A program made the position numbers and the translations under genes. Source: Aquatica leii (taxonomy: Eukaryota; Arthropoda; Insecta; Coleoptera; Lampyridae). From it: a stretch of 64,000 nucleotides of DNA. Positions 19,559 to 31,200 of the stretch are shown one piece after another. Each line of letters opens with the position of its first letter. The first letter of the stretch is position 1. Location: assembly GCA_035610365.1 (NCBI GenBank), contig CM069432.1:264923177-264987176 (forward strand), written 5' to 3'. The notes beneath the pieces were generated by a model. The model was not told the DNA's origin, did no database searches, and worked only from the letters and a program-made list of their open reading frames with translations.

Positions 19559-21110
19559 ACACGAACTGAAATACAACAAATATGAAGAAACTACTTTGAA
19601 AATCTATTCAGTGGCAAAACACAGAGGAGGTGAAAAGGGCGATAGAAAATTTAAAAAATAACAAAGCAGCCCGAGGTGATAACGTAATTGCGGAGTTTAC
19701 CAAAAACGGAGGTGAAAACCTAAATAAAAAGATACAAGAATTAATAAATCAAATATGCAGGAAAGAATATATGCCAGAAGAATGGAAAAAAGGAATAACA
19801 AACACAATACACAAAAAATGAGATATGGAACAGTGTGAGAATTACCGAGGAATACATGTTAAATGTAACCTACAAGATACTCTCAAAATGAATCAAAAAT
19901 AATTTACAAGAATATGCAGATGCTAAAATAGGAGATTATCAAATATTGGGAAAAGTTAATGAATATGACATAACACTACACATATTATTCATAGACTTCA
20001 AGCAGGCATTTGATAAAATAATACGAGCTAACATACCGAAAGAAATGAAGAAAATGGAGATACCACAAAAGATAATAAACTTAGTTAAAATAATATTAGA
20101 GGACACAACGACAGTAGTGAAGGTGGGAAATATAATAACAAAAAGCTTTGAAGTAAAGGAAAGAGTAAAGCAAAGGGATCAGCGCTAATATTCAATATAA
20201 TGTTAGACAATGCAATCAAAGGAACAAAAATAGAAGGTAGAATAAACGTCAAAAATAGACAAATTATTGCTTACGCCGATGACGTAGTAATCATAAGTAG
20301 AACTAAAATAGGAATGATAGATGCTGCCATAAAAATAGACGAGGAAACAAAAAAAATTGGGCTAAGAATCAACGGGGAGAAAACAAAATACCTAAAATAT
20401 AGTAACAGCAACAATAAAAAATTTATAAAAGTAGGAGATCATAAAATAGAAAGTGTACAAAAATTCAAATACTTAGGCACCATAATATACAACAGACAAA
20501 ATAAAGATAATGAGAAAACGAAACAAAGAATACAAGAATGATACAGAAGCTACTACGCAAATAAAAAATACACTAACAGCATAAATGCTAAAATCTAGAT
20601 TTATAAGACTCTGATAAGACCAGTAGTAGTATATGCGTCATCAGAGACATGGGCAATGATAGAAAAAGAAGAGGAGGAATTAAGAATCTTCGAAAGAAAA
20701 ATAATAAGGCAAATCTTAGGACCAATCAACATGAAAGAGAACGAATATAGACCAAGAATGAATTTCGAGATAAAAGACCAAATGAAAGAAGAGAACATTG
20801 TTAACTAAATAAAATCACAACGAATGAAATGGCTAGGCGACGTAATGAGAAAGGATAAACCGAAAACAATAAGAATAGTAACCGAATGGAAACCAACAGA
20901 AAACAGGAAGAAGGATAAGCCGAAGATCAGATGGATTGACGATGTAGTAAAAGATCTAAAAACGTTAGAAATAAAAAACTGGAAAGTAAAATGCCATAAC
21001 AGAACTGAATGGTCTAAAATCGCAGAAGCAGCAGACTAGCAAAAAATTAATATAATTAAAAAAAAATAAGACAATCGGGTACTAATCCAACCCAAATAAC
21101 GGATTAAAAA
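19559..21110 (+). pseudogene. LINE reverse transcriptase (third piece of the split element), decayed
   Basis: RT of the LINE whose endonuclease lies at 12000-14569. Visible blocks are IENLKNNKAARGDNVIAEF (19630), YMPEEWKKGITNTIHKK, LFIDFKQAFDKI (about 19985), IAYADDVVIISRT (20266), FKYLGTIIYN and the C-terminal WLGDVMRKD...KPKIRWIDDV...NWK...W. These blocks are typical of RTE-like or related endonuclease-RT LINEs of insects. Stops and frame changes occur at 19821, 20188, 20541 and 20600. A YADD catalytic box is kept. The 3' part after 21040 is A-rich. The Ty3 insertion at 14570 separates it from its endonuclease. Confidence 0.75.
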
Positions 21111-21158
21111 AGCTGAAAAGCAGACATAACTGCACGCGGTTAAAGTGCTCGTTATATA

Positions 21159-21530
21159 TACAGGGTGATTCAAAAATGGCGCATAAGCTCTTCAGCACGT
21201 TGTAGAGGACGGTTATTTGAACTATAGAAAAATCTGGAAAAAAATTTAGCTGCTACATTTTTGTAGTTACCAACGAAGTAAACCTAATATTTCAGGATAA
21301 TGAGGTGATATGAACATTTCTTTTTATTACCCACTATGAAAAAATACTTAAATTATTATATGAAATGATGAGAAGTTACAAAATTCGCATGAATTCAAAG
21401 TTGAGGTCTCAACTTAACTTCTTCATTTCTCGACAAATTAGCGGCTAAGTTTTTTTTTACTAATTTTTCTACACTTCTACACTCTATAACGTACTCAAGA
21501 GCTTATGCGCCATTTTTGAATCACCCTGTA
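21159..21530. mobile_element. Mariner-type MITE
   Basis: The 372-bp element starts TACAGGGTGATTCAAAAATG and ends with its inverse (CATTTTTGAATCACCCTGTA), with TA at both borders. The inverted ends extend about 50 bp with a few mismatches. No coding capacity. It interrupts the tail sequence of the LINE. Confidence 0.88.
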
Positions 21531-22289
21531 TAACACTTTCTAATAACATCTTGCGCCTTTATTACTTTCTGTAAAACAATTTCAATTATTTATTGCACGT
21601 GCAACTTTTCTTGCAATGCATAGGACGTTATTGCATCGAGTAAAGTGTCTTTTATTATGATTTCACTTTCGAAAGAAAATAAAAATTAGTGAGAACCTTT
21701 TTTACAAATTTTTATTATAACAGATTTATTTTTGTCAATGTGCCAAGGTCCAAGATCGTGGATCGCATATCTCGTTAGCAAATAATCTCAATTTTTTATG
21801 AACAATAGTACACTCAACTAAACAAAAAACGGGACACCTTGGTTAGTTCGAATGAAATAGGTAGCGGTGTAAACTAAGTTTGTTAGCGAATGCGATCGGC
21901 AATTGTTTGTGGCCGTTCGCGATACTATTCAAGAAATTCAAATTAGACAAACAATAAACACTAACAATGCCAAAAGGTCAAAAACTACAAAATCGAAATA
22001 TTCTTATTTTTGAATTATTTAGAAATAATACAAAAGTCCCATATTGAAGAGTGCATTATGAGCTTTATTAAGGTTATTTTTTGAACACATTTTATATTAC
22101 ACCCATGTAACATCCTATTAATAACATTGTGAATCTTAAGTTTTAATTAAATAATTGCTAACACACCTATAAATATTTATTAACAGTGGAATTATTTAGT
22201 GCCGAAAAAGATATTTGCTGAATTTTATTTTTATACATAATATTTTCGTTTATAAATAAACAGGTATAATATTCGTGAGAATCAATTTT
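21531..22289. other. Unassigned sequence with possible Tc1/mariner remnant
   Basis: Around 21810 there is an end-like sequence (CAACTAAACAAAAAACGGGA). At 21967 an ATG opens a 26-codon frame (MPKGQKLQNRNILIFELF) that resembles the first residues of some Tc1-like transposases. Nothing further of a transposase follows, so at most this is a heavily deleted copy. The remaining sequence has no identifiable feature. Confidence 0.3.
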
Positions 22290-22399
22290 TTTGTGTTCCT
22301 TTTCATCTTCTCATTTTCTGAGGTTAATTTGGATTGGGTGCGATTCCATTAAATGGCACCGTAAGTGGTGGTAGAAATTTATATATAGTACGTTAGTTT

Positions 22400-23830
22400 C
22401 TCTGGTCTAGGTTTAGTATTTGCCATATTTCTAGGCGAGTTACATCATCTCGTGGAGTTAACAGATTCTTAGCCAGTTCATTTATACGTTTGTTTAACCT
22501 TTCCCTGTAGGTATCTACTGCTGTTTTTGCGGATTACTTCCTTTACGGTTGGCATCTCCAGATATTCGTGTATTTCCTTGTTTCTGACAAACCAGTGTGC
22601 ACGTGAAATAGTTCTCAGTGCAATGTTTTGAAATCTCTGGAGGATTTCGATGTTGGAATTGCTAGCACAGCCCCAGAGTTCTATCCCGTATGTCCATATT
22701 GGTTGTATGATGGCCTTGTAAACAAGCAATTTGTTACTGAGGGTCAGACTACATTGCTGACCTAGAGGCCAAGATAGCTCTTTGAATTTCAAGGTGGCTT
22801 CAGTTTTCTTAGCTTTTATATGGTTAGCCCACTTCGATTGATGTAGTTGTGCTAGGCTAAATTCTCCACTTCTATAGCCAAACGTTAACATTATTGAGCT
22901 GTTCCTGCAGTTTCAGAGATTGCTTATTCGGGTTCACATCGCTTGCAAGGCATGCAGTGTCATCTGCGTATGTTGCTGTTACAACATTTTCTGTTTCAGG
23001 CAAGTCTGCCGTATATATTGAGTAAAGCACTAATTCTTGTGGAACTGAGGTAGTGATGTAATACAGCCTTTTTCATACTTGACTTATTGGAATCTTCTTT
23101 GATCTAGGTAAGAATTTAGGATAATGTAGAATGAGTTTGGTAGGAGGGTTTTAAGCTTGTACACCAAACCTTTGTTTTTCCCGGCATCCAAATTGGCGAT
23201 CGGGTATAATCTTGTTTTGTATCAGAACTGGTTTTGGTCGCCACAGAAAAGTTTTTTCATACACTTTAGATGTTGTAGGGGGAAGACTTATAGACCTATA
23301 TGAGCTAGAGTTCAGTTGGTGGTTTACCTGGTTTTGCAATCATAATTATTTGTGACATCTTCCACAACTTTGGGTAGTACTGTAATCTAAATTTGGCATT
23401 GAATAACAATGTTAAAAATACTATTGCTTTTCTAAGGAGTTTTTTTAAGGATTTTGTCCGTTATTAGGTCAAAACCAGGAGTCTTTTTGTTTTCTAGGTA
23501 GCTGATTCCTCGTATTAATTCTTGTGGAGCGACAAGTTTTAGCGGTAGTGATAACTGCAGGTCACTATTGATCATTCTACCTACTTCTTCTTCAAACTCA
23601 GTCATGAATGATTGGTTTGGTGTGAAAACTTTGCTTAGGTGTCTAGCGAAAAGTTCAGCTTTTTCACTTCCGCTTCTAGTCTACGGATCGTTAGAGAAAA
23701 TCGTTATAGGTGGCATATGGTTATGTATTCTTTTGAAGCTTTTGTGCCACGTCATACGCAGTACGCGTTCTTAGTGTGAGACTGTTTTTTGTTTGGATTT
23801 CATCGAAGATCGACAAAGAAGCTTGCAAAT
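22400..23830 (-). pseudogene. Jockey-like LINE reverse transcriptase, C-terminal half
   Basis: Minus-strand blocks are SFKRIHNHMPPITIFSNDP (about 23740), then KPGKPPTE-like sequence and YRSISLPPTTSKVYEKTF (about 23300). The catalytic box TATYADDTACLASD is at about 22960. The C-terminal part NKLLVYKAIIQPIWTYGIEL (22730 region) and IEILQRFQNIALRTISRA follows, with TVKEVI near the end. This is the standard jockey-clade order. Frames change repeatedly, so the protein is not made. Confidence 0.82.
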
Positions 23831-24000
23831 TCTGATTCTTGCTCCAACACCAAAGTAATTGCACTATACACTATTCTTTGTTGGGATATTAGCATTACAT
23901 GTACGTTTAAGTATACTTTTGACTAACTAAAAGTCAACTTATAACTCAAGTCTAACAAACATAACCTGCATAACACACGTGTTCATGTGAACGGTATTTT

Positions 24001-25790
24001 GGGGCACAATGGGTGGGGCAGAATGGGGTACATATAGAAGGAAAACAACCCGGCAGTCCTGGTCTACAGATGCTATGCACCAAGCTGTTGATGCGGTTGT
24101 CAGTGGAGAAATGAGATACGTGGCGGCATCTAATCGGTTTGAAGTACCATCATCAACACCGGAAAGGTATGTTAAAGGTTGATAAAGCTTCAGACAAGTA
24201 CCACACTGTTTTCACAGCTGAGCAAGAGATTGAACTTGTAACGTACTTGAAAGATATGCAGAGACAACTCTTCCAAATGACTATGAAAAAATTTCGTCGA
24301 CTGACATATCAACTAGCCGCAAAGAATAATTGCAGCCATAATTTCAACAAAAATTCAGAAATGGCTGGAAAAGACTGGGTTAAAGGCTTTCTGAAGCATC
24401 ACCGTGATTTAAGTCTAAGAAAACCAGAAGCAACATCTGGAGCACGGGCCATAGGCTTCAATAAAGTCGCAGTATCAAATTTTTTCACTCTTCTCAACGA
24501 AGTTCTGGACAAACACAAAATGAATGCCACTAGAATTTTCAACTGTGATGAGACGGGCATTAGCGTGGTTCCGAAGCAGTTTTCTAAAATAATTGCAAAT
24601 AAAGGGCAACGCCAAGTAGGTGTCTTAACTTCTGCTAAAAGAAGCACCACTGTTACAGTCGAGATATGTTGCTCAGCTGCTGGATCATATATGCCACCAA
24701 TGCTGGTATTTCCGCGAAAGAAGAAACAACGGGAATTTGAAATTGGTCTTTCTCCAAGGGGCTGGGCTGAGGTTAGCGATTCTGGTTGGATGACTGCGGA
24801 AATTTTTTTGAAATGGTTTCAAGAGTTCATTCTTTTTTCCAAAGCGACGAAGGAAAATCCAATCCTATTACTTCTCGACGGGCATGCGTCACACACAAAG
24901 AACTTGGCCGTCATAGATCTAGCTCGTGACAGTGGTGTGGTAATATTATGCTTCCCTCCCCACTGCTCACACAGACTCCAACCCTTAGACGTCGCTTTCA
25001 TGAGACCTCTGAGCTTATGCTATGAAGATGAAATAAGGAAATGGCTCAGGTCACACCCAGGAAAAGTGATAATTTTCCTATCCAGGAAAACCTTTCCGTG
25101 CCTACGAGTAACGAGAATCTTGGATCACCAGTGAGCATTCATGTCAGTCCTGAACATGGCTGTTCTTGGATGTCCGATTCTGCCAGCCCTATCATTGCTG
25201 ACACGAATTTTTCAATCGCATCTCCAAAAGATCTTATCCCGTTGCCAAAACTGGAAACTGGAATGAAAAGAGTTAAAAGAAAGCGTGGAAAAGCGGAAAT
25301 CCTTACTGCCTCACCTTACAATACTGAATTGGAAAAATCTACTAAAAAGACACAGAAGATCAAGAAAGCGCAAATAGAAAAAAATAAACAAAGACTGACA
25401 TTTGAAGGTACAGAAAACACGGCTGAAGGAATGAAAACTAAGGCAATGAAACAAAACAGAATCCAAATTAAGCCTGAAGAACACTCAACAGACGTAAAAA
25501 TAATGGAACAAAAGCCAATTTCAAAAAAGAAAGAAAGAAAATAATTGAACTGAAAACTAAGCCAAAGAAACAGAAAAATATGGGAAGTCAATCTAAAGAA
25601 AACTCGGAAGATGAAGACGCGATCTACTTGTATTGCCTTGATTTATACTCCAAATTCACTGAAGGCTGGTGTTTTTGTAGCATTTGTAAAAAATGGGCTG
25701 ATTTATCGTGTCCTGGTCTAGATAGTGACGACGATGAGAGTGTTTTCATCTGTGAACTATGTCAATAATCAGTACCCCATCGTGCCCCGG
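24001..25790 (+). mobile_element. Pogo/Tigger-like DNA transposon inserted in the jockey LINE
   Basis: The left end reads GGGGCACAATGGGTGGGGCA and the right end, inverted, GGGGCACGATGGGGTACTGA. Jockey RT sequence lies to the left (below about 23830) and jockey sequence resumes to the right. The 170 bp at 23830-24000 could belong to either, so the left boundary is uncertain. The transposase nearly fills the element. Confidence 0.68.
24009..25768 (+). pseudogene. Pogo/Tigger-like transposase (psq HTH, DDE_1, C-terminal PHD-like finger), frameshifted
   Basis: The first ATG (24009) lies inside the terminal repeat. It opens a frame with a Psq/CENP-B-type HTH (AVDAVVSGEMRYVAASNRF) that ends at about 24181. 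The main frame, 24139-25134, carries the CENP-B-type HTH (GKDWVKGFLKHHRDLSLRKP) and the DDE_1 core: FNCDETGISVVP, LLLLDGHASH and LQPLDVAFMRPL. The three D residues are present, about 30 residues apart for the last pair. The frame shifts again near 25075 into a Lys/Glu-rich linker (25041-25544) and once more near 25545. It ends with a Cys-rich module (CFCSICKKWADLSC...FICELC) of PHD-like layout at 25580-25768. Three frame breaks make this copy a pseudogene. The C-terminal finger is found in part of the family. Confidence 0.85.
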
Positions 25791-25799
25791 GTGCATTTC

Positions 25800-26760
25800 C
25801 CATGTGTTCCGCCTCGGATTTCCCTACAGAGTTTTTCTTGAAATGTTGTATTCTGATTTTCTTTGAGTAGTTCCGTTAGTTCTCTAAATATTTGATTGAA
25901 TTCCGACCTGTCGACATCTGATCTGTTGGTGTGTAATCGCCTTCTTTGCCTCCGTTTTTCTTCCAGCTTGTTGCGTATTTTCAGTAGTATGTTATCGTCT
26001 TGATTGGACGAGCTCAGTGTCGGGGTAGCACGCCACGCAGCAACTTCTATGAGGTTTGTAATGTAGAATGTTGCCTCATCTATATCTTCTTCTGTTTTTA
26101 GCCTAATTTAACCTCATCTTCCAAGTATTTGTTTTATGAGTATATAGCGCCAGTCTCTGAGCTCTGTGTATAGTCGAAACGCTAAATGTTGCTATGACAG
26201 GGGTGTGGTCAGACCCACCATCAGACGTAACGGCACATCAAAATACACATCAGACTGTCCCTTCACTAGAAAGTCGGGTATTCCGTTGATATCGGTTGGC
26301 CAATAAGTTTGTTTTCCCGTTTCTAGTGTTATAAGATTGTGTCGACACATTTTTTTAACTCACGTCCTTTAGTTTTAGTCAATCGTAATCCTCAATGAGT
26401 GTGTTTACAGTTCTAGTTCCCACCACTTATATATCTGTTTCCCAAGCTCCGAAAGTAACGGTCAAACATGTGTTGTTTCAGTTTATGCTTCGGTGGAGAA
26501 TATATAGCGCTTACATTGGCCTGCATCCCGTCTGATGTTACTGTTTACAGTGACTGCAGATCCTCCATGCAATGTGGTATCGGGATGATTCGTACAATAG
26601 ACGTAATAGTTGTTCATCTTAATATTCTTGCGGTCATTGAGGTGGGTTTCAGATATAGACCAATATCGACTTCACCTTTTAGCAGTATTACCAATTCTTT
26701 TTTATTTGGCGTTAGACCATTGATATTCCAGGTAGCGATACGTAACGACATCATTGTGGA
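25800..26760 (-). pseudogene. Jockey-like LINE endonuclease region, decayed
   Basis: Minus-strand reading gives ISETHLND near 26640, the metal-binding ETHL block of LINE endonucleases. Further 3' comes a linker with RNKLEEKRRQRRRLHTNRSD and FRELTELLKENQN (about 25870-26000), matching the endonuclease-to-RT linker of jockey elements. Many stops interrupt it. Confidence 0.62.
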
Positions 26761-27972
26761 AGCCTACTGATGAGTGTCATGATGAGGTTCATCATAGTGC
26801 CGAGTTGTGAAATGAGTTGGTCCATTCTTTCAGTCTGTTTTATTATAAGTTCTTCTAGACTGAATTTATTTTCTTGTTCGAATTTTAATTTTCTCAGATA
26901 TGTTCTTTGTGACTCATGCTCAACGTGGTTTTCCGTATTTGTTCTCTGTGACTCTGTATGGTCAACTTTGTCCTTCCTGTGTATCTGCCGTTCCGTATGG
27001 TGTATGCTTTCTGTGTCTCTGTATGGCATACTTCAGCTTTGGTAGATTTTTTGAGAACTTCACTATACAGTCCGAAACTTTCTATTGCGCTTGTTAGCCT
27101 CTGTTTCGGTTGGATATTTTTGGGGCGGTTATCAGGCTCAATTATTATCACATCCCTGTCAATAGGGAGCTCATTGGCTGCGGGTGTCCTTTTTTTCCGC
27201 ATCCAAAAGGGTTTTTGGTTTTGGATGTGGTTGAAATTTGTTTCTAATTTACTTTTTTGTTAGGACTTCTCTGTACACCTGAGACTCTGTGTAACTAGCA
27301 AAGTGGCTTCTTGAGCATAGTGCGCGCATATTGCTGGGGTGTTTTTATTTATTGTGCACATCGTAGTTTTATGCGCTCTAGCAGACTTTACGCATCTGTA
27401 TAGCCTCACACAGTTATTTTTGCTGTGATGGCACCTTTTGCATTGTACCACTGTAGTTTTTCAAATTGGGTCTTCTATATTAACTTTCTGGTTGTATATG
27501 ACTTTTACTTCTTTGACAAATCTATTATTTTCATGCAGAGCTACATTGACAACGAATGTATTTACGGACTCTTTGGTTCCTTGTTTTCGGGAAGTGACTA
27601 TTTCTCCTTGTACTTTATTTCAAGTTTTTTCTACTGCTTCTATGATGGCATCTTTAGGTGTGCTGAAGTCAAGGTGTTTAATAACAATCCTCATGCATTT
27701 TTGGTCCTTGCGTGTAAATGTGTGAGCTATAAGCCTTTTACTTCTTATGTGCTCGATCAGTGTCTTATATTTGTCAAACGTGTTACACGAGATTATAAGT
27801 TGGTTTTTGGATACTGTTTAATAGGTATAATCATCCTTTTCAATAACTTCTTCGATGAGTTGGGTAAGTTTCGCAAGGTGATCAATACTATACAGAATTA
27901 TTGATGGTGGTTTAGGTGTTCTTTTGGCTGTGGCCTCTCCTACTTCCACATCTAACAATGCAAATTTGTTGT
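26761..27972 (-). pseudogene. Jockey-like LINE ORF1 (Gag-like), main part
   Basis: The minus strand contains zinc-knuckle remnants VQCKRCHHSKNNC and RCVKSARAHKTTMC (27451-27330). Upstream is an RNA-binding-like region (FDKYKTLIEHIRSKRLIAHT near 27750). Downstream is a C-terminal part (26894-27202) with DVIIIEPDNRPKNIQPKQRL typical of jockey ORF1. The ORF1 start lies at 32683-32625; it is separated from this part by the Ty3/mag insertion, which used the target GTTGT. Frame changes are present in the knuckle region. Confidence 0.75.
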
Positions 27973-28171
27973 TGTTACTCACTTTACTTATATGTGAGTA
28001 TTCTCTTACTTAGTGAGGACATAATTATCTTTTAAGTTTTAATAAAACACATTTAGGAGATTGACCTTTTATTGTACGACCTCCTTGTTGCGTCGCGTCG
28101 CTTGTGTACCAACTCCCTAGACTCTGGGTGTTGCCAACCTACCCCCTAACATATACATCGTGCTACCAACA
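27973..28171 (-). repeat. 3' LTR of the Ty3/mag-like element
   Basis: 199 bp. On the minus strand it begins TGTTGGTAGCACGATG and ends AAAGTGAGTAACA. Identical to the copy at 32426-32624 as far as I can compare. Confidence 0.95.
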
Positions 28172-28185
28172 TCTCCCTTTTTTCC
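28172..28185 (-). promoter_or_regulatory. Polypurine tract
   Basis: On the minus strand GGAAAAAAGGGAGA abuts the 3' LTR, the position of the plus-strand DNA primer in LTR retrotransposons. Confidence 0.8.
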
Positions 28186-28231
28186 AAGATTAAAACTTAA
28201 TTTACTATTAATAATTACATCTTAAAACTAC

Positions 28232-31200
28232 TTACAAATTTAGTCTAATCGGCGTTTTAATGCTTCTGCCGCTCCTACTAACTAAATGATTTGCCGCTTG
28301 ATTGAGACTTACATCGGGTTCTTTATTTGTTGAGGGTCTGCTCAGTTTACTAGAGCCAATATCCTCATCTGACAAATTGTAACTCATTGTCTCATTTGTT
28401 TCCTTAAAACTATTTAATTCACATTTTTGTAAATTACAAGAGTACTCCTTTTCCTCCTTTCTTCTGTCTACCTCATCATCCCAACGAACAGTTTTGTTCG
28501 TTCCTACAGTATTGTTCATTATTGACGGTTTGATAAATATCCTATTTCTAACTAAAGTTGAACCTGTTTCTAAACTTACTTTGTAGCGCCTATCATCTAT
28601 TCTACTTATTATAACACCTTTCTGCCAATTTGAATTAGGAGTTGTTTGTACCCACACCTTTGTGTTCGGTTTAATTAAATCTAACTCACGAGCACCAAAC
28701 TTTTTATTATAATATTCGCTTTGTTTTGTTTGCTTAGCTTGTATGCAATTTTTGTATGCCTCCTCGTTTATTAATTTGGGTTTTAAATTATTTATATTGC
28801 ACGGTAAATTAGTACGAGTGTTACGCGACATCAATACTTGGGCTGGTGAATAGTTACCTACGTTTGGCATATTTCTGTAGTGCAATAACGCCAAGAAGAT
28901 GTCATTTTTCTCTTCTGTAATTTTCTTGAATAATTTCTTAGCAGTTTGAACACTGCGTTCGCTCTGTCCATTTGATTTTGGATACCGTGGTGATGAGTAA
29001 ACGTGTTCGAAGTTCCACTCATCTGCAAATTTTTTGAATTCATCTGACGCGTATTGAGGACCACCATCGGATACAAAAATATGAGGAATACCGTGACGGG
29101 CAAATATGCTTTTTAAAATTAATATTGAGTTATAACTTGTACTAGAATTTAATTTTTCTATCTCCACAAATTTTGAGTAATAATCAATAACTAAGAGGTA
29201 TCTAATGCCGTTAATTTCGAAAATATCACTACCAACTTTATACCAAGGGATATTAGGTATTTCGTGACATTTCAGTGGCTCAACTTTTTGCGAATTTGCA
29301 TATTTATTGCAAACTTCACACGTTTCTATCATTTGTCTTATTTCGTTTCTCATTGAAGGCCAAAACACAGATTCTTCTGCAAACTTTATACATTTATCTG
29401 GTCCCATATGGCTGTAATGAATTCTACCTAGTATTTCTGGTCTTAAACTGTTCGGGATCAAGATACTCTGCCCTTTAAATATTACATTATCAATTATTAC
29501 TAATTCGCTTCTATACTTACAATACTTTTTAATACTACTACTTAGTTTTTTACTATCATTGGGCCATCCTTTTTGTATTACCAAAGTTAATTCTTGCAAT
29601 TCTTTGTCGTTCAACGTTTCTAATTTGATTTGGTTCAATTTTTTGTCCGTTACATTAATTTGATTTACGACTGCACAAACATGAGCTTTTAATTCTTCGT
29701 CCCAATTGTCAGGTTCATCATTAATGTAACCTCTTGAAAGAGTATCCGCAATTATAAGATCCTTGCCTCTTTTATAAATAACATCAAAATCATATTTCTG
29801 TAGCTGCATTAACATGCGTTGCAAACGTGCCGGACACTTATTTAAAGGTTTGTTGAAAATGCTCAGCAACGGTTTGTGGTCGGTTTCCACTGGGAAACGT
29901 TTGCCGTACACAAAATCGTGAAATTTACTAATTCCGAAACAAATTGCCAAGAGCTCTTTCTCGATCTGTGCATAATTTATTTGGGTTTCCGTGAGTGCTC
30001 TTGATGCATAACCGCACGGAATATTTGATTGTAGGATTACTGCCCCTAGTCCGAATTGTGAACTATCAGCTGATATTATAGTAGGTTTGTTAATGTCGTA
30101 GAACTGTAACACAGGACTTTTGATTAACTTTTCCTTGATTTCTTTCAACTTCTCTTCATGATTTGCATCCCATACAAATTCTGTATCATTTTTTAACAAA
30201 TCCCTAAGAATTTTTGTATCGGTAGAGAAATGTTCTATATGACTGCTTAGATAATTTAGCATGCCTAAGAGTCTCTGAAGATCCTTCTTACAAGTTGGTG
30301 TAGGAAATCCTGTAATTGCTTTAATTTTCTCTTTATCCACGGCAACTCCATATTCATTTATTATTTGGCCCATATATTTTATTTCGCTTTGATTGAACTT
30401 ACATTTCTTTAAATTAAACTTGACACCATGACTTCTGGCTGCTCTTAAAACATTCTTCAACGCTACATCATGATCTTCTTTAGTTTTCCCATACACTAAA
30501 ATGTCATCAATATAGACGCTCACATTTTCAAAATTAAAAATTTCTTTGAACCGTTCGTTGAATACTTCAGGTGCTGATTTCAAACCATAAGGAAGCCTTA
30601 AAAATTTATATCTCCCAAATGGAGTTCCTACCGTGCAAAGATTGCTACTTATCTGTGTTAGAGGAACTTGATAAAATCCACTAACAGCATCTAGTGTACT
30701 AAAAATTTTCGCACCATTTAATTTAGCTGTAATTTCATCTAAAGTAGTTAAATGCGAATGTTCCCTAAGAATCGCATCATTAAGATTTTTTGGATCTAAA
30801 CAGATTCTTAATTTGCCATCAGGTTTTCTCACAATTACCAGAGGATTGACCCATTCTGATGGACCTTCTACCTTCTCAATTATTTTATTTTCCACTAACT
30901 CCAAAAGTGTTTCTTTTAGTGGTTCCATTAACGCTAACGGTACTTTTCTTATGGGACTTATTATCGGTTTTGCATTTGGTTTTAATTTAATTTCATAGGG
31001 TTTATTTATATATCCTATGCCTTCGAAAACCTCTCCAAACTCAAGTACGATGTCATCAGATTGTGATGTGTGACTACTTATTGTGTCAAGCCGTTTAACT
31101 AAACTTAATTGCTTACAAGCTGGTAAACCTAACAAAGCTTGTGTATTGGAATTGACAATGTGAAATTGAACATTATAAACAAGATTTCTTTTCTTACATC

